Shown here: in pieces, positions 52,683 through 64,000 of the stretch | Layout of the letters: each line of letters begins with the position of its first letter | Position numbering within the stretch: the first letter of the stretch is position 1 | Origin: Oegoconia quadripuncta | Taxonomy: Eukaryota > Arthropoda > Insecta > Lepidoptera > Autostichidae | Assembly: GCA_949316235.1 (NCBI GenBank) | Contig: OX438751.1 | Location: 25,139,885-25,203,884 of the forward strand | Direction: 5' to 3' | DNA: 64,000 nt | Notes under the pieces: generated by a model | Told to the model about the DNA's origin: nothing | The model's database searches: none | Seen by the model: the letters and a program-made list of their open reading frames with translations, nothing else | Position numbers and translations under genes: made by a program

Positions 52683-54581
52683 AAATAATGTGCTATGATA
52701 ACCGACATCTAATATTTCAATCGTATGTAATAATATAATCTGAGTGTGTTATCCTTGAATAAAAGATCACTGAAATGCAACTCGTACGGTAGGTATGGTA
52801 TCTATTTACTGCAAGCAATGAATAAGTTGACACTAACAATAACAAAGATCGACGAACGCCGATTACATGTTTGATTACAACACACAATTTGAGCTGTAAT
52901 AAAATAACAATAATGATACATGTAAGATACTTCGCTCTTCTGAGAATGCTCGCAAAAAATGAAAGTGTAATTCCGATATCAAATAAATGATTGTCTATAC
53001 AACCATAGATACTTATTACGACAACATTTAGATATGCGAATAGTCGGCTTTTGTGTAAATTTCAAATAAAAGTACAATATAAGAACTGCATCTGCGATAA
53101 AATGGGAAATTAAGTGTTAAATTAAGTTATACTTAGATATAATTATCATCAATATATTTGTAGGTTTTGTTCAATAATCAACACGAATAGGAATGCACTA
53201 CCGATATGAAAATAATTGTCCAGCTAAATTGAAAAAAATATAATAATCTTTTTGATTTTTCAATATTTGACAAATTTAAAATGGAAAAATTGAGTTCAAA
53301 TTCGAATTCTTAAAAAAAAAATTCTTGGATAACATTGGTCTCGACGGGAATCGAACCTGCGACTGGTGCAAAGTCATTTATAACAAACTTTAAACTTTTA
53401 TAAAAACTCTTATATATTCCTTAGAATGAGGATTCCGATTATTGATTACTTTTAACAAATATTTTAGTCTAATTTACTTACATCAAAAATATGAAATAGA
53501 GGTTACAAAATATGATATAATAAGAAAATGTATAATAACCAAATTATATATAAACATTGTAATAAAATAAATGTAAGATTTTATTGGTACTGTTATATAC
53601 TCAATTTAAGTGCTCATTCGTATATTAGTTAGGTATTAAATTACTTACCTATTCTCTTGTTAATAGTGTATTTAATTTTCTGAAATTGATTAAAAATTCA
53701 GTATTAATTTTTCATGTCAATAAATGACCTAGAAAGTTCCTATTGGACAATTGGGTAACATTTAAAAGTTTACTTTCAATAAGTACTTAGTTTACCTCCT
53801 TGAAATTACTTTGCATTTTGCTATTAAAATAAAATGGTTTATCATAATGCTAAAACTTAAAAAAAAAATGGAATGTTCATGTTATATAGGCCAGACAAAT
53901 TATTGAGGTATGATTCTATTAATATAAATAATATTGTCAACATGCGTTGCATACACAGATTTATAAAAAGGTCGGATTATAATTCCACAATGTGTTTCAT
54001 TTAGACCTCAATTAAATTTATCTTAGAGTTCATAAACAAACACACAAAAAAAAATATTTCTTACTAATGCTTAATTACCTAGATCGATCCGAATTCCATA
54101 AAAATTATATTGTCCGCGGCAATAAAAATAATAATAAAAAAAATCTTAAGCCATCATTCTCACTTCACTTATATCCACTTTAACCTTCCTGACATTTTCA
54201 CCTCACTCACGATGAACCAAACGAACGAAATCACCCTGCTGCATCCACTTCCGACTCCAGTCTCTCCTGGCAGCCAGCAAAACCATTATCCTTCCGACAC
54301 CATCATCTCCCTGCGCCCAGCAAAATATCCTCCTTTTTTCCCAGCAAACCAGTAAGTCAATTTCCATTTGTCTAATCCAAAAATTCTTCAAAATTGCGCC
54401 GCGCCGCTGCCACGCCAGAAATATCTTCTTCACAGATCATTCTATTCACAGCTCAACTCTTACGTACGACGAAAACTGTGTCCACTTTATTTAAAGGTCC
54501 GTAAACAAAATATTGGCATATTTTATTTTTAAATACGCGCACTTACTAATTATTTAATATTGCACAGCGCTGCCTGAAGCA

Positions 54582-54599
54582 GCACTGGCAGGGTCGCCA
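54582..54599 (-). promoter_or_regulatory. candidate primer-binding site
   Basis: TGGCGACCCTGCCAGTGC begins immediately after the LTR on the minus strand. The TGG start pairs with a tRNA CCA end. Which tRNA is unknown. Confidence 0.55.
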
Positions 54600-54740
54600 T
54601 GCGGTGTGGGGCGTAAGGGCGACGTTAAATGAAATGCTTCACTCTGATGACACACGTATAATGGCCACGAAATAGGTGTTACAATTACTTAAGTACTAGA
54701 ACCTACACATATGAAAGACGGAGGTGCGTCATACAGTACA
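54600..54740 (-). repeat. 5' LTR (element on minus strand)
   Basis: Identical to 50573-50713, which implies recent insertion because LTRs are identical when inserted. Confidence 0.9.
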
Positions 54741-55199
54741 CAGGGGTACAAAACCAGGTGCTCCATGACACCATTGCACCAATCTGTCGCCAGAACCGCT
54801 ACGCATTGACGATGGAAAATTGCCACTTGGAAAACGTTGATTCAATAACCAGTCAATTGTAGGCTTGATAAAGCCACTAACGTATAAAGAATGTTATGTA
54901 AACGCCACACAGATTATTCGCTAATAGTTTGCCGTTGAACATTCTTAATAACATAATTAATAACATTAATAGCGGTTCTGGCGACAGATTGGTGCAATGG
55001 TGTCATGGAGCACCTGGTTTTGTACCCCTGTGTACCCTTCAACGGCCAAGTCACACAACATTAACTATAATAATAAAGAAATCGCAGTAAGGAACCTTAC
55101 ACTTGGCACGACTTTGTATAGATTTCATTACTTTTTAGAGATAATCAAGCAGCTCCATCGAGATTTGGCTAGTTTTTTACAGAATGTTTTTGGTGAGAT
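54741..55199 (+). repeat. module Y, copy 2, right part
   Basis: Resumes with the duplicated CAGG and contains the rest of the left arm (to 54801), the spacer and the whole right arm (54970-55199). Offset +11827 from Y1. Confidence 0.9.
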
Positions 55200-57509
55200 C
55201 TAATTTACAAAACCGATCAGATAAGTAGATAAATGTTTGGAGGCTTCACTGAAAAGCAGCGTTGTTCAACTCTGCCTGTTCTCTCGACTAGCTAGTGCAG
55301 CTTAATCGGACCAGATATCTATAGTTTTATTCTGTGATCGAAGTTTCTATCGTGCTCTATTACCGAATGGTAACGAAGCAAACGAGCGGATCTGGGATAC
55401 GGCGTACTATTACCTTGGACGGCGAATCACCATGGCTATTTATCATAGATGCGGAAATATACGCCGGCGTGCTCCTAGTTAGGGCCGTGTCGCAAAATTA
55501 TCGACATCGATGCTCAGTCAGATGTTTGGGAAACGTTTTCACGATAATTAAAAGGATTTATTCCTTTCGCCCTCATCGATAAATTAATATTTCTTTTTAA
55601 ATGCAATATAAATCAAAAGTATTGCTGTGACATGATAAAAGCTGCCACTCTTTTTAAAATCGTGAATTCTGGGAAATAACTCCCATGAAAGCTATTATTT
55701 ATAATTACTTTTAGGCTTTTCGAGAGCAAGTCAGAGCGACTTCTTTGATTTAAAAAAAATCTTATTTTATTCATTGAGGGTGCCACTTGACGGAATAAAC
55801 CCTCTTAACAGTATTAGGTATGTAATTTATACTGTATTTTTAAGCTCAAAGTTGATCAAAATAGTGCATCGTTCCTATAAAAAGTGTGATAAACTTTTAA
55901 CTTTACTCTACTACAAATACGGTTGAATTTAACATGTAATAAAAATTACAATTACCATTGGGATCTTAAACTCATGAACAACACACACATACTGCTATAA
56001 CAAAGTATACTTTACCACATTCAAAACCACTTTCGCATCACATCATATCGACTTTCGAAAGCAGAACATAATCTCATTTAATCTTATTATTGTTTTTTTT
56101 TTATTTTTTGACAATATTTTCAAGGTTTACGAAAAGTTGTTGAATGCATCTAAACATGATACGTCCCTATTACAAAATAAAGTTATAAAATAAAATTTCA
56201 GTTTAAGTGATTGCTTTTAATTTAGAATTAGTGATCATTTCTAGAATTATTCCAAAAGAAAAGTGGTCAGTTTTCGGCAAATAGTCGGCCGCATTGCCTC
56301 CAATTGAAGGAGTCGTTAAGCCAAGTCAGTGACCTAGAGGGGCGGCTTAATAACACTGGCAGTCGGATGATCCGCAATAAGCCTGCCTACCGAATTATGG
56401 CCCATACCCACCTCCCGTGCTTCAACAGTGGCCACGTAGGTCCTGTACTTACGTACTATGCATAAAAACAATCGATAGTTTATTTATCGACACAGTGCTA
56501 TCCCTAGTAGAGTGCCGCGTCATCATTACACACGTCCATCGGATATTTGGTATAAAAATCGTGTTAGCGGGTGAAACGGAACTTTCGCCTTTGCCGCGAT
56601 ATGTATAACTACGTATATCTACACAAACATAACAAGTTATTGCTCGAATTCTAGGATTATATTATATTTAGTAATTAGATATATGCCGCAGACGTCTAAT
56701 TGTACCACCGCTTCTGATTGGCTTTTATTTATACAACGAAGATAGCTGAAAAGCCCACATATTCCATTCATTTTCTGAAAGAGGATAATTAACCGGCCAA
56801 GTTCGAATCTCGTGAACGGAACTGAACTGCTATGTCTATTTTCAAAAATAGACATCGCTGAGCAGTTCAGTTTTCTTATCATCTAAATAGTCAGAAATTT
56901 TATAATAGCCTTTTGCACATAGTTTCCATTTAATGTCGAAATTGGCCGAGTAAATATACACTTTTTTTTCAAAAACTTGCTTTCAAATAAAAAAAAATAT
57001 CGCTTTTGCTACTTTGCCGCTGCAATGTCACAGACATATTTATAATCATGAAACCTTGCCATCGCTAGTTAAAAACAGAAAACCGAGTAACTCAAGAATT
57101 ACCTAAAAATTCACGCTATCTCAAAAAGGGTACGGCAGCCGATGAAAGAGCGACCCAAAGAGGAATATCTACATTAAAAATCGATACAAATTGCGATGAA
57201 GTCTCAAAGTTTTTTTTACACAAGAAGGTAAAAAAGTATTTCCTCTCTGACGTGAAAAGGAGGGCGAAAGAAAAAATAAAAGTTCCCGTTTGCGGAGGTG
57301 TAACTTTTCTACATGAATTATTAATTGCCGCTATGGGAGTTTTTGGTCAAGGGATATTAATATAATTTATACATTTTTTTTTGTATAAATAGAATAATAA
57401 ATTTATTGAATTTGGGGACAAGCTATTTATACAAATCGAGGCAGCAATGTCATTAGATTGTATAGCGTCATGACTTTGGAACTTTACATTTTTTGCAGTA
57501 GGTATCTAA

Positions 57510-57759
57510 GTCGAAGGTGGAAGCATACTGACCCGGAAACCCCAACACATTTGGGGGACTGGCTATCTTATCTCTGACACCGGAACACAACAAAGCTATT
57601 AACATTGCTGCTTGGCGGCAGATTTAGATAAGATGGTGGTAGCTAGCCAGGCGGACATTTAAAATGCCCTACCGCCAACCAAACCGAGTACTTAAACATG
57701 TACTCGCGACCTCCGAATCGTAAACCCAATGTTGTTTACATTGAGCCACGGAGGCCGTT
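57510..57759 (-). mobile_element. SINE-A in module U2
   Basis: Duplicate of 45683-45932, with the same B box deletion. Not an independent insertion. Confidence 0.85.
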
Positions 57760-58256
57760 CAATTCAGGTAACTCCAGGTGGGTTCCAGGTAAGTATGCGC
57801 CTACCTTCGACCTCATCGTCACCTAACATCAGATGTGATTGAATTCAAGCCCTGACTAGTATGCTTAAAAAAATTGCCCCAAATTTTCCATTTTCAACAA
57901 ACCAAGCAACAAAAAAGAGAATCCCCGCGAAGTTGTAATCTTTCATAATGCTCCCTGCATCCTTATGAAAGGAAGTTTTCCCGAAATCTTAGCCTGTCTT
58001 TACACGCGTTCCCGCAAACTTCCCATTCCCTCTCACTGCAGACACCCCGAAGTTGCCGCTAACTCTGGGTAACACGCAAAATGTTATTTTAATCAACACA
58101 CCAAAAAACTTAAGAACCTTTTACCGGAGCCAAATATGTTTTTCTTTCTTTGCGGCGAGAGGCAATGTAGTCCGTGAGCGTACTACTTTAATGCGTCACA
58201 CTGAACGGGCAAGTATGACGTTGCTGATATACTTCAATTTCTGTTTACAAGCAACT

Positions 58257-58397
58257 CCTACAACCTTGGGATCTTCAAGAACAGAGTGAATAGGCATTTA
58301 CTGGGATCGCTTGCTTCATCTTCGTCCACACTTTCCATCAGGTCACTTTCCATCAGGTGAGATTGTGGTCAAACGCGAATCCAGTCAATCATAAAAA
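58257..58397 (+). pseudogene. LINE family 5 scrap in U2
   Basis: Duplicate of 46430-46570, including the internal TTTCCATCAGGT duplication. Confidence 0.55.
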
Positions 58398-58561
58398 ACT
58401 TAACTAGAATACAATTGTGTACAAACAAAATGATATGCACATCCTTAAATATAATAATGGAAAGCTTAAATAAAAGACACTTCCGTACGTGCTCATATTC
58501 TATCTCTCTCTCACATATACATTTGTTTTGGTAATTCTGACAGTTTTTTTATTTAATAATG

Positions 58562-58837
58562 TACGCTAAAACAGGAGCTAAGAAGCTTGGCATTCTCCTT
58601 CTCCGAAACAGCTTTTGGCAAATTAACAGGCTCAGGCTTGCTCGCGCATGGAATTCTGCTGTGACATCTGGTATATTCCAAAAGGCTGTACTCGATTCTG
58701 TGGAACAATATGCCAAAAGACTCACAGGTGATCATTAGATGACTGCTAAATTGCAGAACCTCGAACACCGTCGTTTCATTGTGTGCGTTGGAATTACATA
58801 ATCTTATTCCACCATCGCCATTTCATCTTCGGACTGC
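58562..58837 (+). pseudogene. LINE family 6 ORF2 scrap in U2
   Basis: Duplicate of 46735-47010 (LEHRRFI and FHLRTARRM words). Confidence 0.55.
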
Positions 58838-58936
58838 TAGGCGTATGTAGTTAACATACCGAACATTCACACCAAAAGATTCGTCTCTTTATTCATAATG
58901 CGATCAGCCAAGGCATGGACTCTCTCTTCCGGGGTA

Positions 58937-59042
58937 AGCCTTTACCGAAGTCTTCGACCTTGGGATGTTCAAGAGCAGGGTGAATAGGCAACTACTGAGA
59001 TCGCGTGCTTCATCTTCGGCGGTGAGATTGTAGTCAAATACG
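58937..59042 (+). pseudogene. second LINE family 5 scrap in U2
   Basis: Duplicate of 47110-47215. Confidence 0.5.
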
Positions 59043-59242
59043 TAGTTACATACAGAAAAAAATCCAGCGTAATGTATATATGACATTCCAGGGATCAATA
59101 CAAATTTAACGATACCTTGCTCTTCAAAATCTGTTAAGACATTTTGTCTACATGAGGTAGCATAGAAATCTACATACTTACACCATTAAACACCTTTCTG
59201 GGGCAGTCGCGTAAAAAGCTTTACACCAGCCAGTTACCAATA

Positions 59243-60046
59243 TCTGGGGGCACGGCAGTGCCCCCGCCAAGTCGAGCGCGAAGCAAACACTGCCGTACCA
59301 TCCTTTACTGGAACCATTTCGCCGCATTTTCAGGCCCCTATTTTAGAACCTCTGGATAAGACTAGAACGCAGAAATTTTCGTCATCCAGTAAGCTATAAT
59401 CACATACTTAAAATCCAAAATTTCAAGTCTGTAGGTCATTTAGTTCCGAAGTTAAGCGAAAGCAAAGTTTCGCATTTATGACACTCACTCACTCACTCAC
59501 TCACTCATGATCATCAAAATAGAACTAGTACTTCCCATAAACTCAGAGAGCTGAAATTTGGTACAGAGTTATGGTTTAATGGCCACATAAAGGGAAAACT
59601 AGAAAAACTAGGATAATCGAAGATCTGGAGTACCTGGTGACCCTGATTAGGAAACACAAGAGCCCAACCAAACTATTAGAGATCGACATATACCGCCTTT
59701 ACAAAACATATTCAACTTGGTGGGCCGCTTCATTTGATGTCAAAAATCGAAGGTCTGGAGTATCTGATGAAGAACCCTCAGCTGGTCTCAGCTGTATTAG
59801 AGATATGGTAATGCCCCCTTCTACTATTGGTACATAGAAAAATCGACTGTCATTGCAAAAATCCAGCGTAGCGGGACACATCTTCTAATTTAATCTAGCC
59901 TATAGCATCCCACTGCTGGGCGCATGCTTCCCCTTCTGCTTATAATACTCATATAAATAAAATTAAAGGAAAACTCAGGATAAGACTACACTGGCTTTTA
60001 TACTTATACTTATAAGTTTACAAGAAGAAGTAGTCGAACGATTAAC
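59243..60046. repeat. module X, copy 4
   Basis: Duplicate of X2 (offset +11827), with the same X2-specific substitutions and the same early stop in the frame. Confidence 0.9.
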
Positions 60047-60051
60047 TTTAT

Positions 60052-60336
60052 ATCTGACGAAGAACCCTCAGCTGGTCCCAGCTGTATTAGAGATATGGTA
60101 ATGCCCCCTTCTACTATTGGTACATAAAAAAATCGACGGTCCAGCGTAGTGGGACACATCTTCTAATTTAATCTAGCCTATAGCGTCCCACTGCTGGGCG
60201 AATGCCTCCCCTTCTGCTTTTAATACGAATATAAATAAAATTAAAGGAAAACTCTGGATAAGACTAGACTGGCTTTTATACTTATACTTACTTATACTTA
60301 TTACAAGTTTACAAGAAGAAATAGTCAAACGATTAA
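60052..60336. repeat. module X, copy 4', left-truncated
   Basis: Duplicate of 48225-48510. Here it runs on into module Y3 (GATTAATTTTATTCTACTCG), which shows the pre-duplication order was X-X'-Y. Confidence 0.9.
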
Positions 60337-62004
60337 TTTTATTCTACTCGAACATTACACAAATTAAATAAACAAACGAAAATTTGGTCAAAATATAATG
60401 CATTGGCTAAGAGTGGCGGTGATACCCGCACGCGTCGCTAGATGGCGTTGACAGTATTTTAAAACGCGCTTACGTTTTGTTTTTCCGATAACCTTATATG
60501 GCAAAGTAATACAGTCGTTTACGACATTCTTCTATTGCGCTTGAAAATGTTTGCTAGGGATTAGGAGGGATTATTTGCATTTCGTTGATTTCGCTGATTA
60601 TTTCGTGAGGTTTGCTAAGGTTAATTGGCAGGTTGTTATTATATTAATTCAAAGATTTAAACAGGTTAGGAATTATATGGTTAGTGACGGATTACTGATT
60701 ATTACTTAATTATCAGAATTAAAAGAAGTTTCAATTGAATACTTTATTTAATTGTTAGTTTTTTAGTACCTACTTTTAGTTTTCTAGGTTTAATTTACAG
60801 TTAGGCAGTACTTCGAATCGCGTTCGTGTTTATAAGTACTTTTCTAGTATTCTAGTTTAGTTTATTTAGTTAGATATTACTTCGTTTCGTTTAAAAATAT
60901 CATTAATTTAGCTGTATTTCAGTACTAGGTAGGTTCTAAGAAAGTTCATTGATAATTAATTATATTGACACTTGTCTAATAATTAAGAGTTAACGTTTTG
61001 CTTATAGTTTGTATAGATTGAGTAGGCAGAGTAATATTTTCTTTAAGTTTTTTTTATTAAGACAAAAGAAGTCTTAAAGATATAAGTAGGTTTTAGTCTA
61101 AATATTATCGGTATTTCTGATTTGTTGTCCATACACTAAAGGTCGTTGAGTTTAATTGTGTTTGATTTCGCAAGATAATAATTATCGTAAAAAATGTCGA
61201 TAATATTAAAAGACAACGATGAACTTGGTGGCTACCAAGTAGTTGGTATGCCCAAAGACGGGTCTTGTCTCTTCCATTCAATATCTTTCATGGTGTATGG
61301 TAGAACTGACTTAACTTGCAGTATCAAGTATATTTGTAGAAACGTAGGCATATATATAATATGCCCACGTTTCTACAAAAAGAAGTGAAATCCCACCAAA
61401 AACATTCTGTAAAAAACTAGCCAAGTCTCAATGGAGCTGCTTGATTATCTCTAAAAAGTAATGAAATCTATACAAAGTCGTGCCAAGTGTAAGGTTCTTT
61501 ACTGCGATTTCTTTATTATTATAGTTAATGTTGTGTGACTTGGCCGTTGAAGGGTACACAGGGGTACAAAACCAGGTGCTCCATGACACCATTGCACCAA
61601 TCTGTCGCCAGAACCGCTACGCATTGACGATGGAAAATTGCCACTTGGAAAACGTTGATTCAATAACCAGTCAATTGTAGGCTTGATAAAGCCACTAACG
61701 TATAAAGAATGTTATGTAAACGCCACACAGATTATTCGCTAATAGTTTGCCGTTGAACATTCTTAATAACATTAATAGCGGTTCTGGCGACAGATTGGTG
61801 CAATTGTGTCATGGAGCACCTGGTTTTGTACCCCTGTGTACCCTTCAACGGCCAAGTCACACAACATTAACTATAATAATAAAGAAATCGCAGTAAAGAA
61901 CCTTACACTTGGCACGACTTTGTATAGATTTCATTACTTTTTAGAGATAATCAAGCAGCTCCATTGAGACTTGGCTAGTTTTTTACAGAATGTTTTTGGT
62001 GGGA
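60337..62004 (+). repeat. module Y, copy 3
   Basis: 1668 bp. Differs from Y1/Y2 by scattered substitutions and small deletions (GGCAAAGTAATACAGTCG lacks CCGGCCGCG; GGTAGGTTCTAAG lacks GTAGTACCTTTGG). Y4 follows at once. Confidence 0.9.
61194..61388 (+). pseudogene. OTU-like N-terminal fragment, Y copy 3
   Basis: Keeps DGSCLFHSIS. Compared with copy 1 I count nine base differences, seven of which change the residue, as expected without selection on the protein. The terminal hairpin again has a single mismatch, but at a different position. Confidence 0.5.
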
Positions 62005-62005
62005 T
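61390..62005. repeat. 230-bp inverted repeat with 156-bp spacer, Y copy 3
   Basis: Left arm 61390-61619, right arm 61776-62005. One mismatch seen (right arm GCAATTGTGTC against left GACACCATTGC). Several differences from copy 1 occur in both arms. Confidence 0.95.
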
Positions 62006-63672
62006 TTTATTCTACTCGATCATTACACAAATTAAATAAACAAACGAAAATTTGGTCAAAATATAATGCATTGGCTAAGAGTGGCGGTGATACCCGCACG
62101 CGTCGCTAGATGGCGTTGACAGTATTTTAAAACGCGCTTACGTTTTGTTTTTCCGATAACCTTATATGGCAAAGTAATACAGTCGTTTACGACATTCTTC
62201 TATTGCGCTTGAAAATGTTTGCTAGGGATTAGGAGGGATTATTTGCATTTCGTTGATTTCGCTGATTATTTCGTGAGGTTTGCTAAGGTTAATTGGCAGG
62301 TTGTTATTATATTAATTCAAAGATTTAAACAGGTTAGGAATTATATGGTTAGTGACGGATTACTGATTATTACTTAATTATCAGAATTAAAAGAAGTTTC
62401 AATTGAATACTTTATTTAATTGTTAGTTTTTTAGTACCTACTTTTAGTTTTCTAGGTTTAATTTACAGTTAGGCAGTACTTCGAATCGCGTTCGTGTTTA
62501 TAAGTACTTTTCTAGTATTCTAGTTTAGTTTATTTAGTTAGATATTACTTCGTTTCGTTTAAAAATATCATTAATTTAGCTGTATTTCAGTACTAGGTAG
62601 GTTCTAAGAAAGTTCATTGATAATTAATTATATTGACACTTGTCTAATAATTAAGAGTTAACGTTTTGCTTATAGTTTGTATAGATTGAGTAGGCAGAGT
62701 AATATTTTCTTTAAGTTTTTTTTATTAAGACAAAAGAAGTCTTAAAGATATAAGTAGGTTTTAGTCTAAATATTATCGGTATTTCTGATTTGTTGTCCAT
62801 ACACTAAAGGTCGTTGAGTTTAATTGTGTTTGATTTCGCAAGATAATAATTATCGTAAAAAATGTCGATAATATTAAAAGACAACGATGAACTTGGTGGC
62901 TACCAAGTAGTTGGTATGCCCAAAGACGGGTCTTGTCTCTTCCATTCAATATCTTTCATGGTGTATGGTAGAACTGACTTAACTTGCAGTATCAAGTATA
63001 TTTGTAGAAACGTAGGCATATATATAATATGCCCACGTTTCTACAAAAAGAAGTGAAATCCCACCAAAAACATTCTGTAAAAAACTAGCCAAGTCTCAAT
63101 GGAGCTGCTTGATTATCTCTAAAAAGTAATGAAATCTATACAAAGTCGTGCCAAGTGTAAGGTTCTTTACTGCGATTTCTTTATTATTATAGTTAATGTT
63201 GTGTGACTTGGCCGTTGAAGGGTACACAGGGGTACAAAACCAGGTGCTCCATGACACCATTGCACCAATCTGTCGCCAGAACCGCTACGCATTGACGATG
63301 GAAAATTGCCACTTGGAAAACGTTGATTCAATAACCAGTCAATTGTAGGCTTGATAAAGCCACTAACGTATAAAGAATGTTATGTAAACGCCACACAGAT
63401 TATTCGCTAATAGTTTGCCGTTGAACATTCTTAATAACATTAATAGCGGTTCTGGCGACAGATTGGTGCAATTGTGTCATGGAGCACCTGGTTTTGTACC
63501 CCTGTGTACCCTTCAACGGCCAAGTCACACAACATTAACTATAATAATAAAGAAATCGCAGTAAAGAACCTTACACTTGGCACGACTTTGTATAGATTTC
63601 ATTACTTTTTAGAGATAATCAAGCAGCTCCATTGAGACTTGGCTAGTTTTTTACAGAATGTTTTTGGTGGGA
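62005..63672 (+). repeat. module Y, copy 4
   Basis: Head-to-tail duplicate of copy 3, offset exactly 1668. I found one substitution (CTCGATCATT for CTCGAACATT). No X precedes it. Confidence 0.95.
62862..63056 (+). pseudogene. OTU-like N-terminal fragment, Y copy 4
   Basis: Identical to the frame at 61194. A relic. Confidence 0.5.
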
Positions 63673-63673
63673 T
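63058..63673. repeat. 230-bp inverted repeat, Y copy 4
   Basis: Left arm 63058-63287, right arm 63444-63673, with the same single mismatch as copy 3. Confidence 0.95.
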
Positions 63674-64000
63674 TGTATATTTTAAATGTATAGTGTAAAA
63701 GAAATTACGACATCCACTAATAAATTAATATCGTTAATTCATTGTATCGTTTTTCGTGGTAGAATGTTTTAGGTGTACGAATGTTCGAAGTAATCATATT
63801 TCGTAATATAAATATACGTGGCAACGTTTTTTTTCCTTGTAGAATGATTCGTGGTAGCGTTATTTCGGGGATCAGGTAATCGGAATCGCAAATCAGTATT
63901 ACAGTCATAAAAGTATTACAAGCTCATAGACTACATTCAGAATTCATCTAGAAGACACACAATGTTCAGGAAACATAAGGATTCCATAACTAACTTTTGT
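63674..64000. other. sequence flanking the array, no recognisable gene
   Basis: Begins GTATATTTTAAATG directly after the last arm. TCGTGGTAGAATG/TTGTAGAATGATTCGTGG words recur at 63755-63860 as an imperfect internal repeat. Confidence 0.5.

Larger units (their letters stand above)
50573..54740 (-). mobile_element. LTR-retrotransposon-like element, 4168 bp, almost non-coding
   Basis: Two identical 141-bp direct repeats bound it (50573-50713 and 54600-54740), starting TG and ending CA, with CAGG duplicated on both sides (50569-50572, 54741-54744). On the minus strand the right LTR is followed at once by TGGCGACCCTGCCAGTGC, a plausible primer-binding site, and the left LTR is preceded by AAAAAAACGGTGGAGG, a plausible polypurine tract. 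The 3.9-kb interior is very AT-rich, lacks gag and pol motifs, and holds no frame over 81 codons. This fits a large non-autonomous (LARD-like) element that moved recently using another element's enzymes. Confidence 0.85.
55200..59242. repeat. module U, copy 2
   Basis: Offset +11827 from U1, and identical wherever I compared them. Carries the same contents: repeat H (56282), hairpin (56820-56872), SINE-A (57510-57759), LINE scraps (58257, 58562, 58937) and repeat J (59152). Confidence 0.9.

Noticed and set aside
50573..54740. viral (endogenous retrovirus) insertion with env
   Set aside because: The interior shows no gag, pol or env motifs; only the LTR framework is supported.

Overview
The window looks like AT-rich genomic DNA from an insect, probably a moth or butterfly (Lepidoptera). 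The main reasons are the density and style of its dispersed repeats: four tRNA-derived SINE families, fragments of CR1/Jockey/RTE-like non-LTR retrotransposons, a mariner relic, and short repeats of a kind commonly seen in lepidopteran intergenic DNA. There are no bacterial operons. I found no intact host protein-coding gene that I can name, and almost all open frames are short and fall in repeats. No database search was possible, so family names rest on motifs and on copy-to-copy comparison inside the window.

Positions 1-40850 are a mosaic of old, nested insertions. SINE-A (about 330 bp, tRNA-like head, tail ending GTTGTGCATAAAA) occurs more than 20 times on both strands, with SINE-B, SINE-C and SINE-D beside it. 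Other content includes 3' ends of several LINE families, a mariner transposase N-terminus with an in-frame stop, mariner-derived non-autonomous elements, a PIF/Harbinger-like MITE with TAA duplications (37975-38196), a TA-flanked element with nested insertions (35403-36727), two adjacent foldback elements (38549-38845), a 432-bp tandem duplication (10645-11495), a tandem array (1515-2490) and a long CA microsatellite (25626-25760). The best hint of a host gene is on the minus strand at 23841-23650: an Inr, an exactly spaced DPE and a good splice donor, which would make a 5' non-coding first exon.

Positions 40855-63673 are different: a young, highly ordered array built from three modules, X (about 0.8 kb), Y (about 1.7 kb) and U (about 4.0 kb). 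The order is X1-Y1-U1-X2-X2' | X3-Y2-U2-X4-X4' | Y3-Y4. A 7655-bp block is repeated head to tail almost without change, and Y3/Y4 are a 1668-bp tandem pair. The second 7655-bp block is interrupted by a 4168-bp LTR-retrotransposon-like element with identical 141-bp LTRs, a 4-bp target duplication, a plausible primer-binding site and polypurine tract, and almost no coding capacity.

Module Y is the most interesting object. Each copy has a long AT-rich leader, a 64-codon frame that opens like an OTU-type cysteine protease (DGSCLFHSIS), a small hairpin at the end of that frame, and a long inverted repeat with 230-bp arms and a 156-168 bp spacer. Substitutions between Y versions mostly occur in both arms together, so the pairing is kept. 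A transcript through Y would fold into a long double-stranded hairpin, making Y a candidate hairpin-RNA (endo-siRNA) source or a foldback-type mobile unit. The protein frame itself shows no sign of selection.
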